A stretch of DNA of 64,000 nucleotides, taken from the NCBI RefSeq assembly GCF_900177795.1, contig NZ_FXWJ01000005.1:434001-498000 (forward strand), in the 5' to 3' direction. This document shows, in pieces, positions 24,868-34,194 of this stretch (position 1 is its first letter; each line of letters begins with the position of its first letter). The notes below the pieces were generated by a model. It searched no databases and had not been told where the DNA came from. It saw only the letters and a list, made by a program, of their open reading frames with translations. The translations under genes were made by a program, and so were the position numbers. Origin of the DNA: Plantibacter elymi (nom. nud.) (GTDB lineage: Bacteria; Actinomycetota; Actinomycetes; Actinomycetales; Microbacteriaceae).

Positions 24868-26220
24868 ATGAAGCGCATCTCACCGTCTCGCACGGTTCTG
24901 CGCCGCGCGGCCACGGCGGCCGTCGCGTCCGCGATGATCGGAGCCTCGCTCGTCGCCTGCTCGTCCGGCGGCGGCAGCACCGCCTCGGGCGACGCCAAGG
25001 ACATCGAGTCCGCCCTCGAAGCCGGTGGCGAGATCACCTACTGGTCCTGGACGCCCTCCGCCGAGGCGCAGGTCGCCGCGTTCGAGAAGGCCTACCCCAA
25101 GGTCAAGGTCAACCTCGTCAACGCCGGCACCAACACCACCGAGTACACGAAGCTGCAGAACGCGATCAAGGCCGGTAAGGGTGCCCCCGACGTCGCGCAG
25201 GTCGAGTACTACGCCATCCCGCAGTTCGCGCTCAGCGACTCCCTCGTCGACCTCAACGCCTACGGTTTCGGCGACCTCAAGGACGACTACAGCCCCGGCC
25301 CGTGGAGCTCCGTCAACATCGGCGACGGCCTCTACGCCCTCCCGCAGGACTCCGGCCCCATGGCCATGTTCTACAACAAGACGGTGTTCGACCAGTACGG
25401 CATCGCCGTGCCGACCACCTGGGACGAGTACATCGCGGCAGCCGCACAGCTGCACGCGGCCGACCCGTCGAAGTACATCACCAACGACTCCGGTGACTCC
25501 GGCTTCGCGACCAGCATGATCTGGCAGGCCGGTGGACGTCCGTTCACCGCCGACGGCACCAAGGTGAGCGTCAACCTCGCCGACGAGGGCTCCAAGAAGT
25601 GGGCCGACACCTGGAACCAGCTCGTCGAGGGCGACCTGCTCTCCAGCGTCCCCGGGTGGAGCGACGACTGGTACAAGTCGCTCGGCAACGGCAGCATCGC
25701 GACGCTCATCACGGGCGCCTGGATGCCCGGTGTGCTCGAGTCGTCCGTCGCCGAGGCCTCCGGCCAGTGGCGCGTCGCCCCGATCCCGACCTACGACGGC
25801 AAGCCCGCCAACGCCGAGAACGGTGGCGGTGGCCAGGTCGTGCTGAAGCAGAGCAAGAACCCGGCGCTCGCCGCGGGCTTCCTCAAGTGGCTGAACAACG
25901 ACGAGGACAGCGTCAAGGTCTTCCTCGACAACGGTGGCTTCCCGGCGACGACCGCCGACCTCAACTCCGACGAGTTCCTCTCCGCAGCTCCCGAGTACTT
26001 CGGTGGCCAGAAGATCAACGAGGTCCTCGTGCAGGGCGCGAAGGACGTGTCGACCGGTTGGCAGTACCTGCCGTACCAGGTCTACGCGAACAGCATCTTC
26101 GCCGACACCGTCGGACAGTCCTACGCGAACAAGGCCGACCTGAACGACGGTCTCGCCGACTGGCAGAAGCAGCTCGTCGAGTACGGCAACACGCAGGGCT
26201 TCACGGTCACCGAGAAGTAG
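24868..26220 (+). CDS. Extracellular sugar-binding lipoprotein of the ABC transporter
   Basis: 450 residues; ATG at 24868 after GTGAAAGGAAACACC. Signal peptide with lipobox (SLVACSSGGG; Cys ~31). The mature part is a family 1 solute-binding protein (EITYWSWTPSAEAQVAAFEK, YAIPQFALSDSL, MFYNKTVFDQYGI, GAWMPGV). It captures oligosaccharides, here probably galacto-oligosaccharides released by the GH30 and GH43 enzymes, and delivers them to the two permeases. A hairpin follows, before the GH35 gene. Confidence 0.92.
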   Translation: MKRISPSRTVLRRAATAAVASAMIGASLVACSSGGGSTASGDAKDIESALEAGGEITYWSWTPSAEAQVAAFEKAYPKVKVNLVNAGTNTTEYTKLQNAIKAGKGAPDVAQVEYYAIPQFALSDSLVDLNAYGFGDLKDDYSPGPWSSVNIGDGLYALPQDSGPMAMFYNKTVFDQYGIAVPTTWDEYIAAAAQLHAADPSKYITNDSGDSGFATSMIWQAGGRPFTADGTKVSVNLADEGSKKWADTWNQLVEGDLLSSVPGWSDDWYKSLGNGSIATLITGAWMPGVLESSVAEASGQWRVAPIPTYDGKPANAENGGGGQVVLKQSKNPALAAGFLKWLNNDEDSVKVFLDNGGFPATTADLNSDEFLSAAPEYFGGQKINEVLVQGAKDVSTGWQYLPYQVYANSIFADTVGQSYANKADLNDGLADWQKQLVEYGNTQGFTVTEK

Positions 26221-26250
26221 TCGAACGGCACCTGTAGCACCAGCACCATC

Positions 26251-26302
26251 GACCGCGGCCGGTCGGAGGGTCCTCCGGGATCCGCTCCGGCCGGCCGTGG
26301 TC
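26251..26302 (+). terminator. Hairpin between binding-protein and GH35 genes
   Basis: 12-bp stem (26251-26262 / 26291-26302, one G-T pair) with an inner GGAGG-GT-CCTCC palindrome. It may partly terminate, raising binding protein over downstream genes. Confidence 0.45.
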
Positions 26303-26337
26303 GCTCCATCCGCACCCCTTCATCACGGAGCCCCAGC

Positions 26338-28095
26338 ATGCCCACCTTCTCCATCGGCGCCGACGACTTCCTGCTCGACGGCCGGCCGTTCCGGATCCTC
26401 TCCGGAGCCCTCCACTACTTCCGGGTGCACCCCGAGCAGTGGGCGGACCGCATCGCGAAGGCGAAGCTCATGGGCCTCAACACCATCGAGACCTACGTCG
26501 CGTGGAACCAGCACAGCCCCGAGCGCGGCGTGTTCGACACCACGGGCGTGAACGACCTCGAGCGCTTCCTCGGCCTCGTCGCCGACGCCGGCATGTACGC
26601 GATCGTGCGTCCCGGCCCCTACATCTGCGCCGAGTGGGACAACGGCGGCCTGCCCGGCTGGCTGCTGCACGACCCCGAACTCGGCCTCCGTCGCAGCGAA
26701 CCGCGCTACCTGGCCGCCGTCCGCGAGTACTTCGAGGCGCTGCTCCCGATCGTCGCCCCGCTGCAGATCGACCGCGGCGGTCCCGTCATCCTCGTGCAGG
26801 TCGAGAACGAGTACGGCGCCTACGGCGACGACCACGACTACCTCCGCACGCTGACCGCGTGGACCCGCGAGCTCGGCATCACCGTGCCGCTGACGACCGT
26901 CGACCAGCCCACGGCCCAGATGCTCGAGGACGGCAGCATCCCCGAACTCCACAAGACGGGCTCCTTCGGCAGCCGCTCGCTCGAACGCCTCGCGACCCTG
27001 CGTGAGCACCAGCCGACCGGGCCGCTCATGTGCTCGGAGTTCTGGGACGGCTGGTTCGACCACTGGGGCGAGCACCACCACACGACGCCGGTGGCGGAGA
27101 CGGCAGCCGACCTCGACGCGCTGCTCGCGGCCGGCGCGTCCGTGAACATCTACATGTTCCACGGCGGCACGAACTTCGGGTTCACCGGCGGCGCGAACGA
27201 CAAGGGGCAGTACCGCTCGCACGTCACCTCCTACGACTACGACGCGCCCCTCGACGAGGCCGGCCATCCGACGGAGAAGTTCTTCGCCTTCCGCGACGTG
27301 ATCGCGAAGTACGCCGAGGTGCCGACCGAGATTCCGCCCGCTGCGACGGACGCCCCGGCGTTCACCGCGTCCTTCGGGCAGGAGGTCCCGTTCGCGGACG
27401 TGGCCGACGAGATCGCGCCGCTCCAGGCGTTCGACCGGATCCCCACGATGGACGAACTCGGAGCGTTCAGCGGTCTGGCGCGCTACCGGGCGTCGCTCGG
27501 TGGACGCGGCGGGGTGCTCAGGTTCGCCGAGGTGCGCGACCGCGTGGTCGTCTCCGTCGACGGCGTGCCGGTCGGCGCGCTCACCCGCGAGTTCAAGGAG
27601 CGATCGATCGTGATCCCGGCGGGTGAGACGCTCGAACTCCTCCTCGAGAACCAGGGTCGCGTCAACTACGGCAAGCGCCTGGGAGAGCCGAAGGGGATCA
27701 TCGGGCCCGTGTCGCTCGACGGCGTGGAACTCACGTCGTGGGGCATCGCCCCCGTGGCCCTCGACCGTCTCGACGCCGTCGTGGACGCCGCAGTCACGCG
27801 CACGGCTGACGCGCCGATCAGCGGTGCCGGGCCGGTCCTCCTCACCGCCAACGTCACGCTCGACGCGCCCACCGACCTGTTCCTCGACACCGCGGCCTGG
27901 GGCAAGGGGCTCGTCTGGGTGAACGGCTTCCTGCTCGGTCGCTACTGGTCGCGGGGGCCGCAGCACACGCTGTACGTCCCCGGTGGTCAGCTCCGTGCCG
28001 GGGAGAACCGCTTCACGGTGTTCGAGTTCCACGCGCTCACGACGCCGACGCTCTCCTTCCTCGCCCGCCCCTCGCTCGGCCCGACCGAGTTCTAG
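26338..28095 (+). CDS. Beta-galactosidase, GH35
   Basis: 585 residues; no signal peptide, so cytoplasmic. Clear GH35 features: SGALHYFRVHPEQW, GLNTIETYVAWNQHSP, RPGPYICAEWDNGGLP; acid/base Glu in QVENEYGAY (~161) and nucleophile Glu in SEFWDGWFDHWG (~234). C-terminal beta domains contain GLVWVNGFLLGRYWSRGPQ. It removes terminal beta-galactose from imported oligosaccharides. It sits directly after the importer genes, completing the intracellular step of the locus. Confidence 0.93.
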   Translation: MPTFSIGADDFLLDGRPFRILSGALHYFRVHPEQWADRIAKAKLMGLNTIETYVAWNQHSPERGVFDTTGVNDLERFLGLVADAGMYAIVRPGPYICAEWDNGGLPGWLLHDPELGLRRSEPRYLAAVREYFEALLPIVAPLQIDRGGPVILVQVENEYGAYGDDHDYLRTLTAWTRELGITVPLTTVDQPTAQMLEDGSIPELHKTGSFGSRSLERLATLREHQPTGPLMCSEFWDGWFDHWGEHHHTTPVAETAADLDALLAAGASVNIYMFHGGTNFGFTGGANDKGQYRSHVTSYDYDAPLDEAGHPTEKFFAFRDVIAKYAEVPTEIPPAATDAPAFTASFGQEVPFADVADEIAPLQAFDRIPTMDELGAFSGLARYRASLGGRGGVLRFAEVRDRVVVSVDGVPVGALTREFKERSIVIPAGETLELLLENQGRVNYGKRLGEPKGIIGPVSLDGVELTSWGIAPVALDRLDAVVDAAVTRTADAPISGAGPVLLTANVTLDAPTDLFLDTAAWGKGLVWVNGFLLGRYWSRGPQHTLYVPGGQLRAGENRFTVFEFHALTTPTLSFLARPSLGPTEF

Positions 28096-28105
28096 CCGCC
28101 CACCC

Positions 28106-28282
28106 GCCCCGGTCCCTGACCCCAATCCCGGTCCCTGAGCTTGTCGAAGGGCCCCAAAACCGCTCCCCGCCCTTCGACAGGCTCAGGGACCGATCCAAAC
28201 GCAGCACCGCAACCCCGGTCCTTGACCGCAACAACCCCGGTCCCTGACCTCAACCCCGGTCCCTGAGCTTGTCGAAGGGCCA
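28106..28282. repeat. REP-like repeat tract between GH35 and GH43 genes
   Basis: Three full GGTCCCTGAGCTTGTCGAAG-type elements in both orientations (about 28131, 28170 inverted, 28257) plus partial GGTCCCTGACC copies. Nothing else is seen in the ~235-bp gap except the ribosome site of the next gene. Confidence 0.8.
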
Positions 28283-28330
28283 GCGCACCACCCCGCAGCA
28301 CCCCACGATGACGTGAAAGGACGCCGCAGC

Positions 28331-31300
28331 ATGCGACGAGCGACGAGACGACCCGACCGATCGACACCGGATGGAGGTGCCGCCGTCCTGCGGCGGGGCG
28401 GTCTCGCCGCCGGTCTCCTGACGGTCGCGATCGTCGGAGCCACCGCCCTGACGGCCGGGAGCGCGACCGCTGCCGAGGCGCCCGCGGCGACCCTGCTCAG
28501 CTGGGGCGACCCGGCGGCTCCCGCGGAGCTCGTCGGCACTCCGGTCACCGGTGTCGCCGCCGGTCTGGGCCACGCCGTAGCGCTCGGCGCGGACGGCACC
28601 GTGCTCGCGTGGGGCGCCGACGGCTTCGGCCAGGCGACCGTCCCGAGCCTCACCGGGACGATCACCCAGGTGGCAGCCGGCACGAACCACTCGCTCGCGC
28701 TCGCCGCCGACGGCACCGTCACCGCCTGGGGTCGCGACGCCGACGGCCAGGCCACGGTCCCCGCAGGACTCGACCGGGTCCTCCGTGTCGCCGCCGGCGG
28801 ACCGAACTCGGCCGCCGTCCGCGCCGACGGCACGCTCGCGCTCTGGGGTGACGACGCGTTCGGACAGAACGACCTCCCGACCGCGCTCGACGGTGCACGC
28901 GTCACCGACGTCGCCATCGGATCCGGCTTCACCGTCGCCCTCACCGACGACGGCACGGTCGTCCCCTGGGGCCGGAGCGACGCCGGGCAGCTCGAGCTCC
29001 CGACGGCGCTCGCCGACGAGGACGTCGTGCAGCTCGCCGCCGGCACCGACCACACGCTCGCCCTCGCCGACGACGGCACCGTCCTCGCCTGGGGTGCGGA
29101 CGGCTCCGGCCAGACCGAGGTGCCGGCGTCCCTCGACGGGGTCGACGTCGTGCGTGTCTTCGCTGGTCCGTACCTGTCCGGGGCGATCGCCGCCGACGGA
29201 TCGGTCACCGTCTGGGGCGCCGACGACGCTCGTGCGGCACTGCCCGACGGTCTACTCGCGGCCGGTGTCGCGCTCAGCGAGACGGGAGCTGTCGCCGCGG
29301 CCGGTGCGGTCCCCGTCGCCGGTGGCACGAACGGCGGCCCGGGCAACACCGTCGACTCCCTGCCAGGCGGCACCGATCCCGGAACCGGGTCGGGCGGCGA
29401 GCCCGGGGCGAACCCTGGGGCCGGTCAGGCGGGTTCGGGCACGAACGCGGGCGGCGCCGGTGGGCTCGCCGTGTCGGGCGTCTCGATCGCCGCCGCGGTG
29501 ATCGTGGCCGCGGTGCTCCTGCTCGCGGGGGCGCTGCTCATCCTCCGCCGCCGTCGGATCGCAGCCTCGAGCGCCGCCGAGGACGCCTCCTCCAGCGGCG
29601 GTGTCGGACGCAGTGGCGTCGCGGGCGCGGTCGTCCTCGCCCTCGGGCTCTCCGGTGCCCTCGTCACGGCGGACGCACCACGTGCCGAGGCCGCACCGAG
29701 CTACCCCAGCCCGACGGTCGACGAACTCGTCGCGAACGACTTCGTCCTCTACTTCGCGAACGCCGGCAGCACGGTGACCGACGCGGTCTCCGCCGGCGAC
29801 CACATCGGGCTGTACCAGTCACGCACCGACCAGGCCTACGGGGTCGACGCCGCCACCGGCGCGTCCTGGGGATTCGTCGCCGACGAGAACAGCAACCCGA
29901 CGCCCAACAGCTCCTCCGGGACCGAGAAGACCGCCTCCCTCCGGTACGACGCACCGCCCGCGGGCAGCTCACTCCCGACGCGGTCGGTCGACTACGCCTT
30001 CGACCTCCCTGCCGGCGACTACGAGGTCACCCTCGGGTTCAACCTGCCGAGTGGCTGGGCGGCACGACCGCTCGACCTCCGGGCCGAGGGCGAGACGCTC
30101 GCCCAGGTCATCGCGCCGGCTGGCGCCCTCCTCGAGCAGCAGCTCACCGTGAGTGTCGACGACGGCACCCTCGACCTCGAGGTCCACAGCCCCGCGGGTC
30201 GGACCAACACCTACACGGACCCCGCGGTCAACTCCATCGTCATCCGGGCACCACACACGGCGTCCACCGAGGTGCTCGCGGCGAAGATCCGAGCCGTCAC
30301 GCTCGACGAAGGGCAGCGCGCCGGTTACGTCGCCGACTCGCTCGCCGTCCTCGACGCGGCGATCGCCGACGCCCAGGCGCTCGTGGACGCCGGGTCGACC
30401 GACACCGCGGCACTCACGGCCGCCTACGACGCGCTCGGGGCCGCACTCACCGCACTCCGGCCGATCGTCACCTACGACTCGTTCCGCCCGGGCCAGGCCT
30501 GGGTCGACGACCAGGGCAACCCGATCCAGGCGCACGGCGGGCAGGTCGTGCCGTCGACGGACGCCGACGGCCAGCCGATCTACTACTGGTACGGCGAAGA
30601 CCGGTGGAACGGCTACGCGAGCAGCCGCGGGGTGCACGTGTACTCCTCGCGCGACCTCTACAACTGGACCGACGAGGGCCTCGCGCTGCAGGCCCTGTCG
30701 ACCGCCGACCAGCTCACGACCGATCCGGCCGCAGCCGAGCTGTACGCCGACTACACAGCCCGGCAACGCGCGGCGGTCGTCCGCGACCTCCTGACGGTCC
30801 CGAGCGACCCGGCCGTCCCGGCGGCGATCCTCGAGCGGCCGAAGGTCATGTACAACGCCGCCACCGAGCAGTGGGTCATGTGGATCCACACCGACGGACC
30901 GAGCGCGACGTCCGACGCGCAGTACGCGAAGGCGACCGCCGGGGTCGCGGTCTCCGACTCACCGACCGGCCCGTTCCGCTACGTGGACAGCTACCGCCTG
31001 AACGTCGCGCCCGAGGGCGAGCCGAACTACCAGCCCGACAGCCCCGGTATGGCGCGCGACATGAACCTCTTCACCGACGTCGACGGCACCGGCTACATCA
31101 TCTACGCGAGCGAGGAGAACCTGACCCTCTTCATCTCCAAGCTGTCGTCGAACTTCATGTTCCTGTCGGCACCCGTCGACCGCGCCGTGAAGGGCGAGGA
31201 CTTCACCCGCACCTACATCGGTGGGCAGCGCGAGGCGCCGGCGGTGTTCGTCTACGACGGCACGTACTACCTGATCACCTCGGGCGCGACCGGCTGGAAC

Positions 31301-32314
31301 CCCAACCCGGCCAAGTACGCCACCGCCGACTCGATGCTCGGGGAGTGGACCGACCACGGCAACCCGGTGACCGGCTCCGGTGCGTCGACCACCCACGGCA
31401 GCCAGAGCACGTCGGTGATCCCCATCGACGCGGCCGCCGGCAAGTTCATCTACCTGGGCGACCGCTGGACGCCGTCCGACCTCCGAAACGCGCCGGCCGT
31501 CTGGCTCCCGCTCGAGTTCGGCGACGACGGGTCCCTGTCGCTGAAGTGGTACGACGAGTGGACGCTCGCGGACCTCGAGGGGAAGGGCAAGGTCGCGGTC
31601 GACGTCGACGTGCCGGCGACCGTCCGGCTCGGCGACGCGAGCACCCTGCCGAGCGAGGCGCAGGTCACGGAGGGCGGCACGACGACCACGCGGACGATCA
31701 CGTGGGACACCGCGGCGCTCGCCGTCCCCGGCCCGGTCTCGCTGACCGGCACGGTCGAGGGCGTGTCCCGCCCGGTGACCCGGCAGGTGACGGTCGTCCC
31801 GAAGGACCTCGTCTACCTCGTCGACGCCGGGGGATCGGCGTCGCCCGAGTACGACGCGATCCGCTCGGTGGCGGACGCCGACGGCACCCTGCTCAACTCG
31901 ACGTTCGACCGCACGCTCGGGGCCGACCCGGCCACCGGCGCGAACTGGGGCGTCGTCGGCGCGGAGACAGGCACGACCGACGGGCCGTTCTCGGAGTCGC
32001 TCCGCTACGTCGCGAGTTCCGCGACCGACCGCACGCTGGAGTACGCGTTCGACTCCCTCGACGCGGGGAGCTACGACGTGTACGTCGGGCTCTACGACCC
32101 GTGGTCGCAGTGGGCGGACAACCGGCGGGCGGACATCGGGGCGAACGGGACGACGCTGCTCAGCGCACAACCGATCACCGGCACCCCGACCGTGGCGACC
32201 CTGTCGTCCGTGCAGCCGGACGCGGACGGACGCCTGTCGATCACCCTCGACCCGGTCGGCTCCGGTGGCGGCACCGACGTGCAGCTCTCCTGGATCATGA
32301 TCGTCCGACGCTGA
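28331..32314 (+). CDS. RCC1-repeat / GH43 fusion (probable exo-beta-1,3-galactanase)
   Basis: 1327 residues; ATG at 28331 preceded by GAAAGGA. Order: signal peptide (~20-50); seven RCC1-like blades (~52-340; repeated AWGADGxGQ, VAAGxxHSLAL); Gly-rich linker; transmembrane helix (~380-400) followed by RRRR; a short stretch; a second signal-like hydrophobic helix (~430-452) ending AEAAPS; a beta-sandwich module; a FIVAR-like helical segment; the GH43 domain (~710-1080; NPIQAHGGQV, YYWYGEDRWNG, ERPKVMYNAATEQWVMW, GQREAPAVF); and C-terminal Ig- and CBM-like modules. GH43 features resemble subfamily 24 exo-beta-1,3-galactanases acting on the arabinogalactan backbone. It looks like two secreted proteins joined in one frame. 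Confidence 0.82.
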   Translation: MRRATRRPDRSTPDGGAAVLRRGGLAAGLLTVAIVGATALTAGSATAAEAPAATLLSWGDPAAPAELVGTPVTGVAAGLGHAVALGADGTVLAWGADGFGQATVPSLTGTITQVAAGTNHSLALAADGTVTAWGRDADGQATVPAGLDRVLRVAAGGPNSAAVRADGTLALWGDDAFGQNDLPTALDGARVTDVAIGSGFTVALTDDGTVVPWGRSDAGQLELPTALADEDVVQLAAGTDHTLALADDGTVLAWGADGSGQTEVPASLDGVDVVRVFAGPYLSGAIAADGSVTVWGADDARAALPDGLLAAGVALSETGAVAAAGAVPVAGGTNGGPGNTVDSLPGGTDPGTGSGGEPGANPGAGQAGSGTNAGGAGGLAVSGVSIAAAVIVAAVLLLAGALLILRRRRIAASSAAEDASSSGGVGRSGVAGAVVLALGLSGALVTADAPRAEAAPSYPSPTVDELVANDFVLYFANAGSTVTDAVSAGDHIGLYQSRTDQAYGVDAATGASWGFVADENSNPTPNSSSGTEKTASLRYDAPPAGSSLPTRSVDYAFDLPAGDYEVTLGFNLPSGWAARPLDLRAEGETLAQVIAPAGALLEQQLTVSVDDGTLDLEVHSPAGRTNTYTDPAVNSIVIRAPHTASTEVLAAKIRAVTLDEGQRAGYVADSLAVLDAAIADAQALVDAGSTDTAALTAAYDALGAALTALRPIVTYDSFRPGQAWVDDQGNPIQAHGGQVVPSTDADGQPIYYWYGEDRWNGYASSRGVHVYSSRDLYNWTDEGLALQALSTADQLTTDPAAAELYADYTARQRAAVVRDLLTVPSDPAVPAAILERPKVMYNAATEQWVMWIHTDGPSATSDAQYAKATAGVAVSDSPTGPFRYVDSYRLNVAPEGEPNYQPDSPGMARDMNLFTDVDGTGYIIYASEENLTLFISKLSSNFMFLSAPVDRAVKGEDFTRTYIGGQREAPAVFVYDGTYYLITSGATGWNPNPAKYATADSMLGEWTDHGNPVTGSGASTTHGSQSTSVIPIDAAAGKFIYLGDRWTPSDLRNAPAVWLPLEFGDDGSLSLKWYDEWTLADLEGKGKVAVDVDVPATVRLGDASTLPSEAQVTEGGTTTTRTITWDTAALAVPGPVSLTGTVEGVSRPVTRQVTVVPKDLVYLVDAGGSASPEYDAIRSVADADGTLLNSTFDRTLGADPATGANWGVVGAETGTTDGPFSESLRYVASSATDRTLEYAFDSLDAGSYDVYVGLYDPWSQWADNRRADIGANGTTLLSAQPITGTPTVATLSSVQPDADGRLSITLDPVGSGGGTDVQLSWIMIVRR

Positions 32315-32334
32315 CGGCATCCGCCTGAGGCACA

Positions 32335-32400
32335 CGTTCCCTCGCCCATTCCCGGGCGAGGGAACGTCCGTCCGCCCGAATCCGGGCGAACGGACGGACC
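32335..32400. repeat. Paired-hairpin intergenic element, copy 3
   Basis: First hairpin: 13-bp perfect stem CGTTCCCTCGCCC / GGGCGAGGGAACG. Second: TCCGTCCGCCCG / CGGGCGAACGGA with one mismatch. It lies between two convergent genes and probably terminates both. Confidence 0.75.
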
Positions 32401-32411
32401 GGCGCGGGACG

Positions 32412-33080
32412 TCAGCTCGGGTGGTCGGACTCGTCGAGCCACCGGAAGGTGTGCGCGACGGCGTCGACGAGGGCGACGAGGACTTCGATCGCCGACTGCG
32501 GGAGACGTTCGGACCCGACACGCCCGAGGACGCTGCAGGACAACACGAGGGCGAGGGAGCGAGGCCGGTCGACCTGCCGGGGGACGAAGTAGTCGATGCG
32601 CACCAGGTCGAGCGGCTTCCCGTCGGCGGTCTCGCGGTCGACCCGAAGCGCCCGGGTCACGGGCAGCGGCCCGAACCACTCATCGGTGATCGTCACCGGG
32701 CGGCCGCCGACGGGAGGCCGGGACCAACGCTCGGGCAGCCGGTCGTCGAGGTACCCGAGTCGGGCCTCCGCCGTCGCCTGCGCCACGAGGATGTTGGCTG
32801 GGATCATGGCGCCGCCGCGAGGAGCGACGGGCAACAGCACATCGACGCCGCCGTTCGCCGCGGCGTTCGAACGGAGCGCTCGCAGCTGGTCGCGGAGGAC
32901 CGCTCTGAGCCTGGCGATCTCCGTCGACGACGCGCGAGCAGGGTCCGACGGCACCAGCCGATCGACGATCGCCTCGATGGGCTCCTCCGCCGGCAGATGG
33001 GCCCAACCGGGCGGGAGGACGAAGCCGTAGCGTCCGACAGCGGCACTCCGGGTGGCGCCCCCGTGTGTCGGCATGGTCAT
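32412..33080 (-). CDS. Conserved hypothetical protein, last gene of WXG100-like operon
   Basis: 222 residues from the ATG at 33080, which overlaps the upstream stop (ATGA). It is soluble, with no signal peptide; YGFVLPPGWAHLPAEEP near the N-terminus recalls small proteins linked to ESX/WXG100 operons. The middle has LLPVAPRGGAMIPANILVAQA and the end VDAVAHTFRWLDESDHPS. I do not recognise a catalytic motif. Position in the operon suggests a cytoplasmic accessory, chaperone or immunity role; this is inference. Confidence 0.6.
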   Translation of the reverse strand: MTMPTHGGATRSAAVGRYGFVLPPGWAHLPAEEPIEAIVDRLVPSDPARASSTEIARLRAVLRDQLRALRSNAAANGGVDVLLPVAPRGGAMIPANILVAQATAEARLGYLDDRLPERWSRPPVGGRPVTITDEWFGPLPVTRALRVDRETADGKPLDLVRIDYFVPRQVDRPRSLALVLSCSVLGRVGSERLPQSAIEVLVALVDAVAHTFRWLDESDHPS

Positions 33081-33538
33081 GGGTGCTCCGTTCCGGTTGT
33101 CCGGAGGTCGCGCGCGGCGTCGGCCGCGCGGCGCTCGGCCCAGAACGCGACGAGCTGACCGACGACGATCGCGGCGAGGCCGAGCCACACCGCGACGGCG
33201 AGATCGTGCGGCCACCCGGGGTCGAACGGGAGCTTCGCCTCGACGCGCTGCGAGACCAGCACCCCGGCGAGCTGGATGCCGCCGAAGACGCCGGCGAAGG
33301 CCTGTCCGGTACGTCGGTGCCGCCCCCACCAGGCGAGGCGCAGGGTGGGGACCAGGAGCGCGACCGGGAAGACCGCGTACCACCACGCCGCCGGCGTCCA
33401 CGGTCTCGGACCGTCGCCGGGGAAGGCGAGGGGGACGACCGCCGCGATCAGCCACGTCACGATGAGGACGCCGGTTGCGAGCAGCGCGACGAGGACCGAT
33501 CGGGGGACGGCGACGCGGGTCGATCCGGTCGCGGTCAC
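33077..33538 (-). CDS. Small four-helix membrane protein
   Basis: 153 residues from GTG at 33538. Hydrophobic helices at about 14-38, 48-66, 78-100 and 113-133; Trp-rich loops (PRPWTPAAWWYAVFP, WWGRHRRTG). No known family is recognised. Both ends overlap neighbours by 4 bp (GTGA and ATGA), so it is tightly coupled with a WXG100-like operon and could be a membrane immunity or anchoring protein. Confidence 0.65.
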   Translation of the reverse strand: MTATGSTRVAVPRSVLVALLATGVLIVTWLIAAVVPLAFPGDGPRPWTPAAWWYAVFPVALLVPTLRLAWWGRHRRTGQAFAGVFGGIQLAGVLVSQRVEAKLPFDPGWPHDLAVAVWLGLAAIVVGQLVAFWAERRAADAARDLRTTGTEHP

Positions 33539-34194
33539 GAGCGCCCCGCCTCCGGATCACCGGGAGCGGCGGACCCGCGAAGCACCTCGTCGAATGCCAG
33601 CGACCTCGCGAGGACGTCGAGTTCGGGCTGCAGTCGCGCCATGAGTGACAGGTCGTAGTCGGCATAGGCGATCGACACATAGGCCGTCTGGAGCCGCCAG
33701 CCGTAGCTGCGCACCGCCGTGAGCGTGCCGTCTGCCGCACGACGACGCTTCACCGCGACGACTCCGTCGCCGAGATGCGGCGAGACGAACGGCTCGATCT
33801 CCGGTACCCCGTCGAGCCCCGGCTGGTCCAGCTGGAGGAACGACTCGAGCGAGCGGTACGGACCGAGACGGGAATCCGTCGCGGTGATGCGGACGATGCG
33901 GGCCGGTCGGCTGAGATCCGGGGCGTAGGCCACGGACCAGGCGGTGCCGGTGCCGTCTCGACTCAGCGACAGCTGGATGAGGTCGTCCCGCAGGGCGGTC
34001 CGCTTGAGGAAGGCGAACCGTGAGCGCTTGGCCACCCGTCTGGACACGGCGTCCGCCCAGGAGCGCGGCTCGTCGAAGTCGCCGAAGGGCCACACGTGCG
34101 GGACCCAGTGCCAACGGTCGAGATCGATGCCGCGCAGGTGCACGGTGAGGACGGCCGGGTGGACCTCGGCGCCGCCTCGGGAGCCGTCGGTCAC
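33535..34194 (-). CDS. Hypothetical soluble protein in WXG100-like operon
   Basis: 219 residues; GTG at 34194 overlaps the previous stop (GTGA). Features: WHWVPHVWPFGDFDEPRSWA near the start, AVSRRVAKRSRFAFLKRTAL, then mixed alpha/beta sequence with GYGW-like segments. No signal peptide, helix or catalytic signature is seen. It lies third in the operon, after the probable effector, where immunity or chaperone genes are often found; function remains unknown. Confidence 0.55.
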   Translation of the reverse strand: MTDGSRGGAEVHPAVLTVHLRGIDLDRWHWVPHVWPFGDFDEPRSWADAVSRRVAKRSRFAFLKRTALRDDLIQLSLSRDGTGTAWSVAYAPDLSRPARIVRITATDSRLGPYRSLESFLQLDQPGLDGVPEIEPFVSPHLGDGVVAVKRRRAADGTLTAVRSYGWRLQTAYVSIAYADYDLSLMARLQPELDVLARSLAFDEVLRGSAAPGDPEAGRS

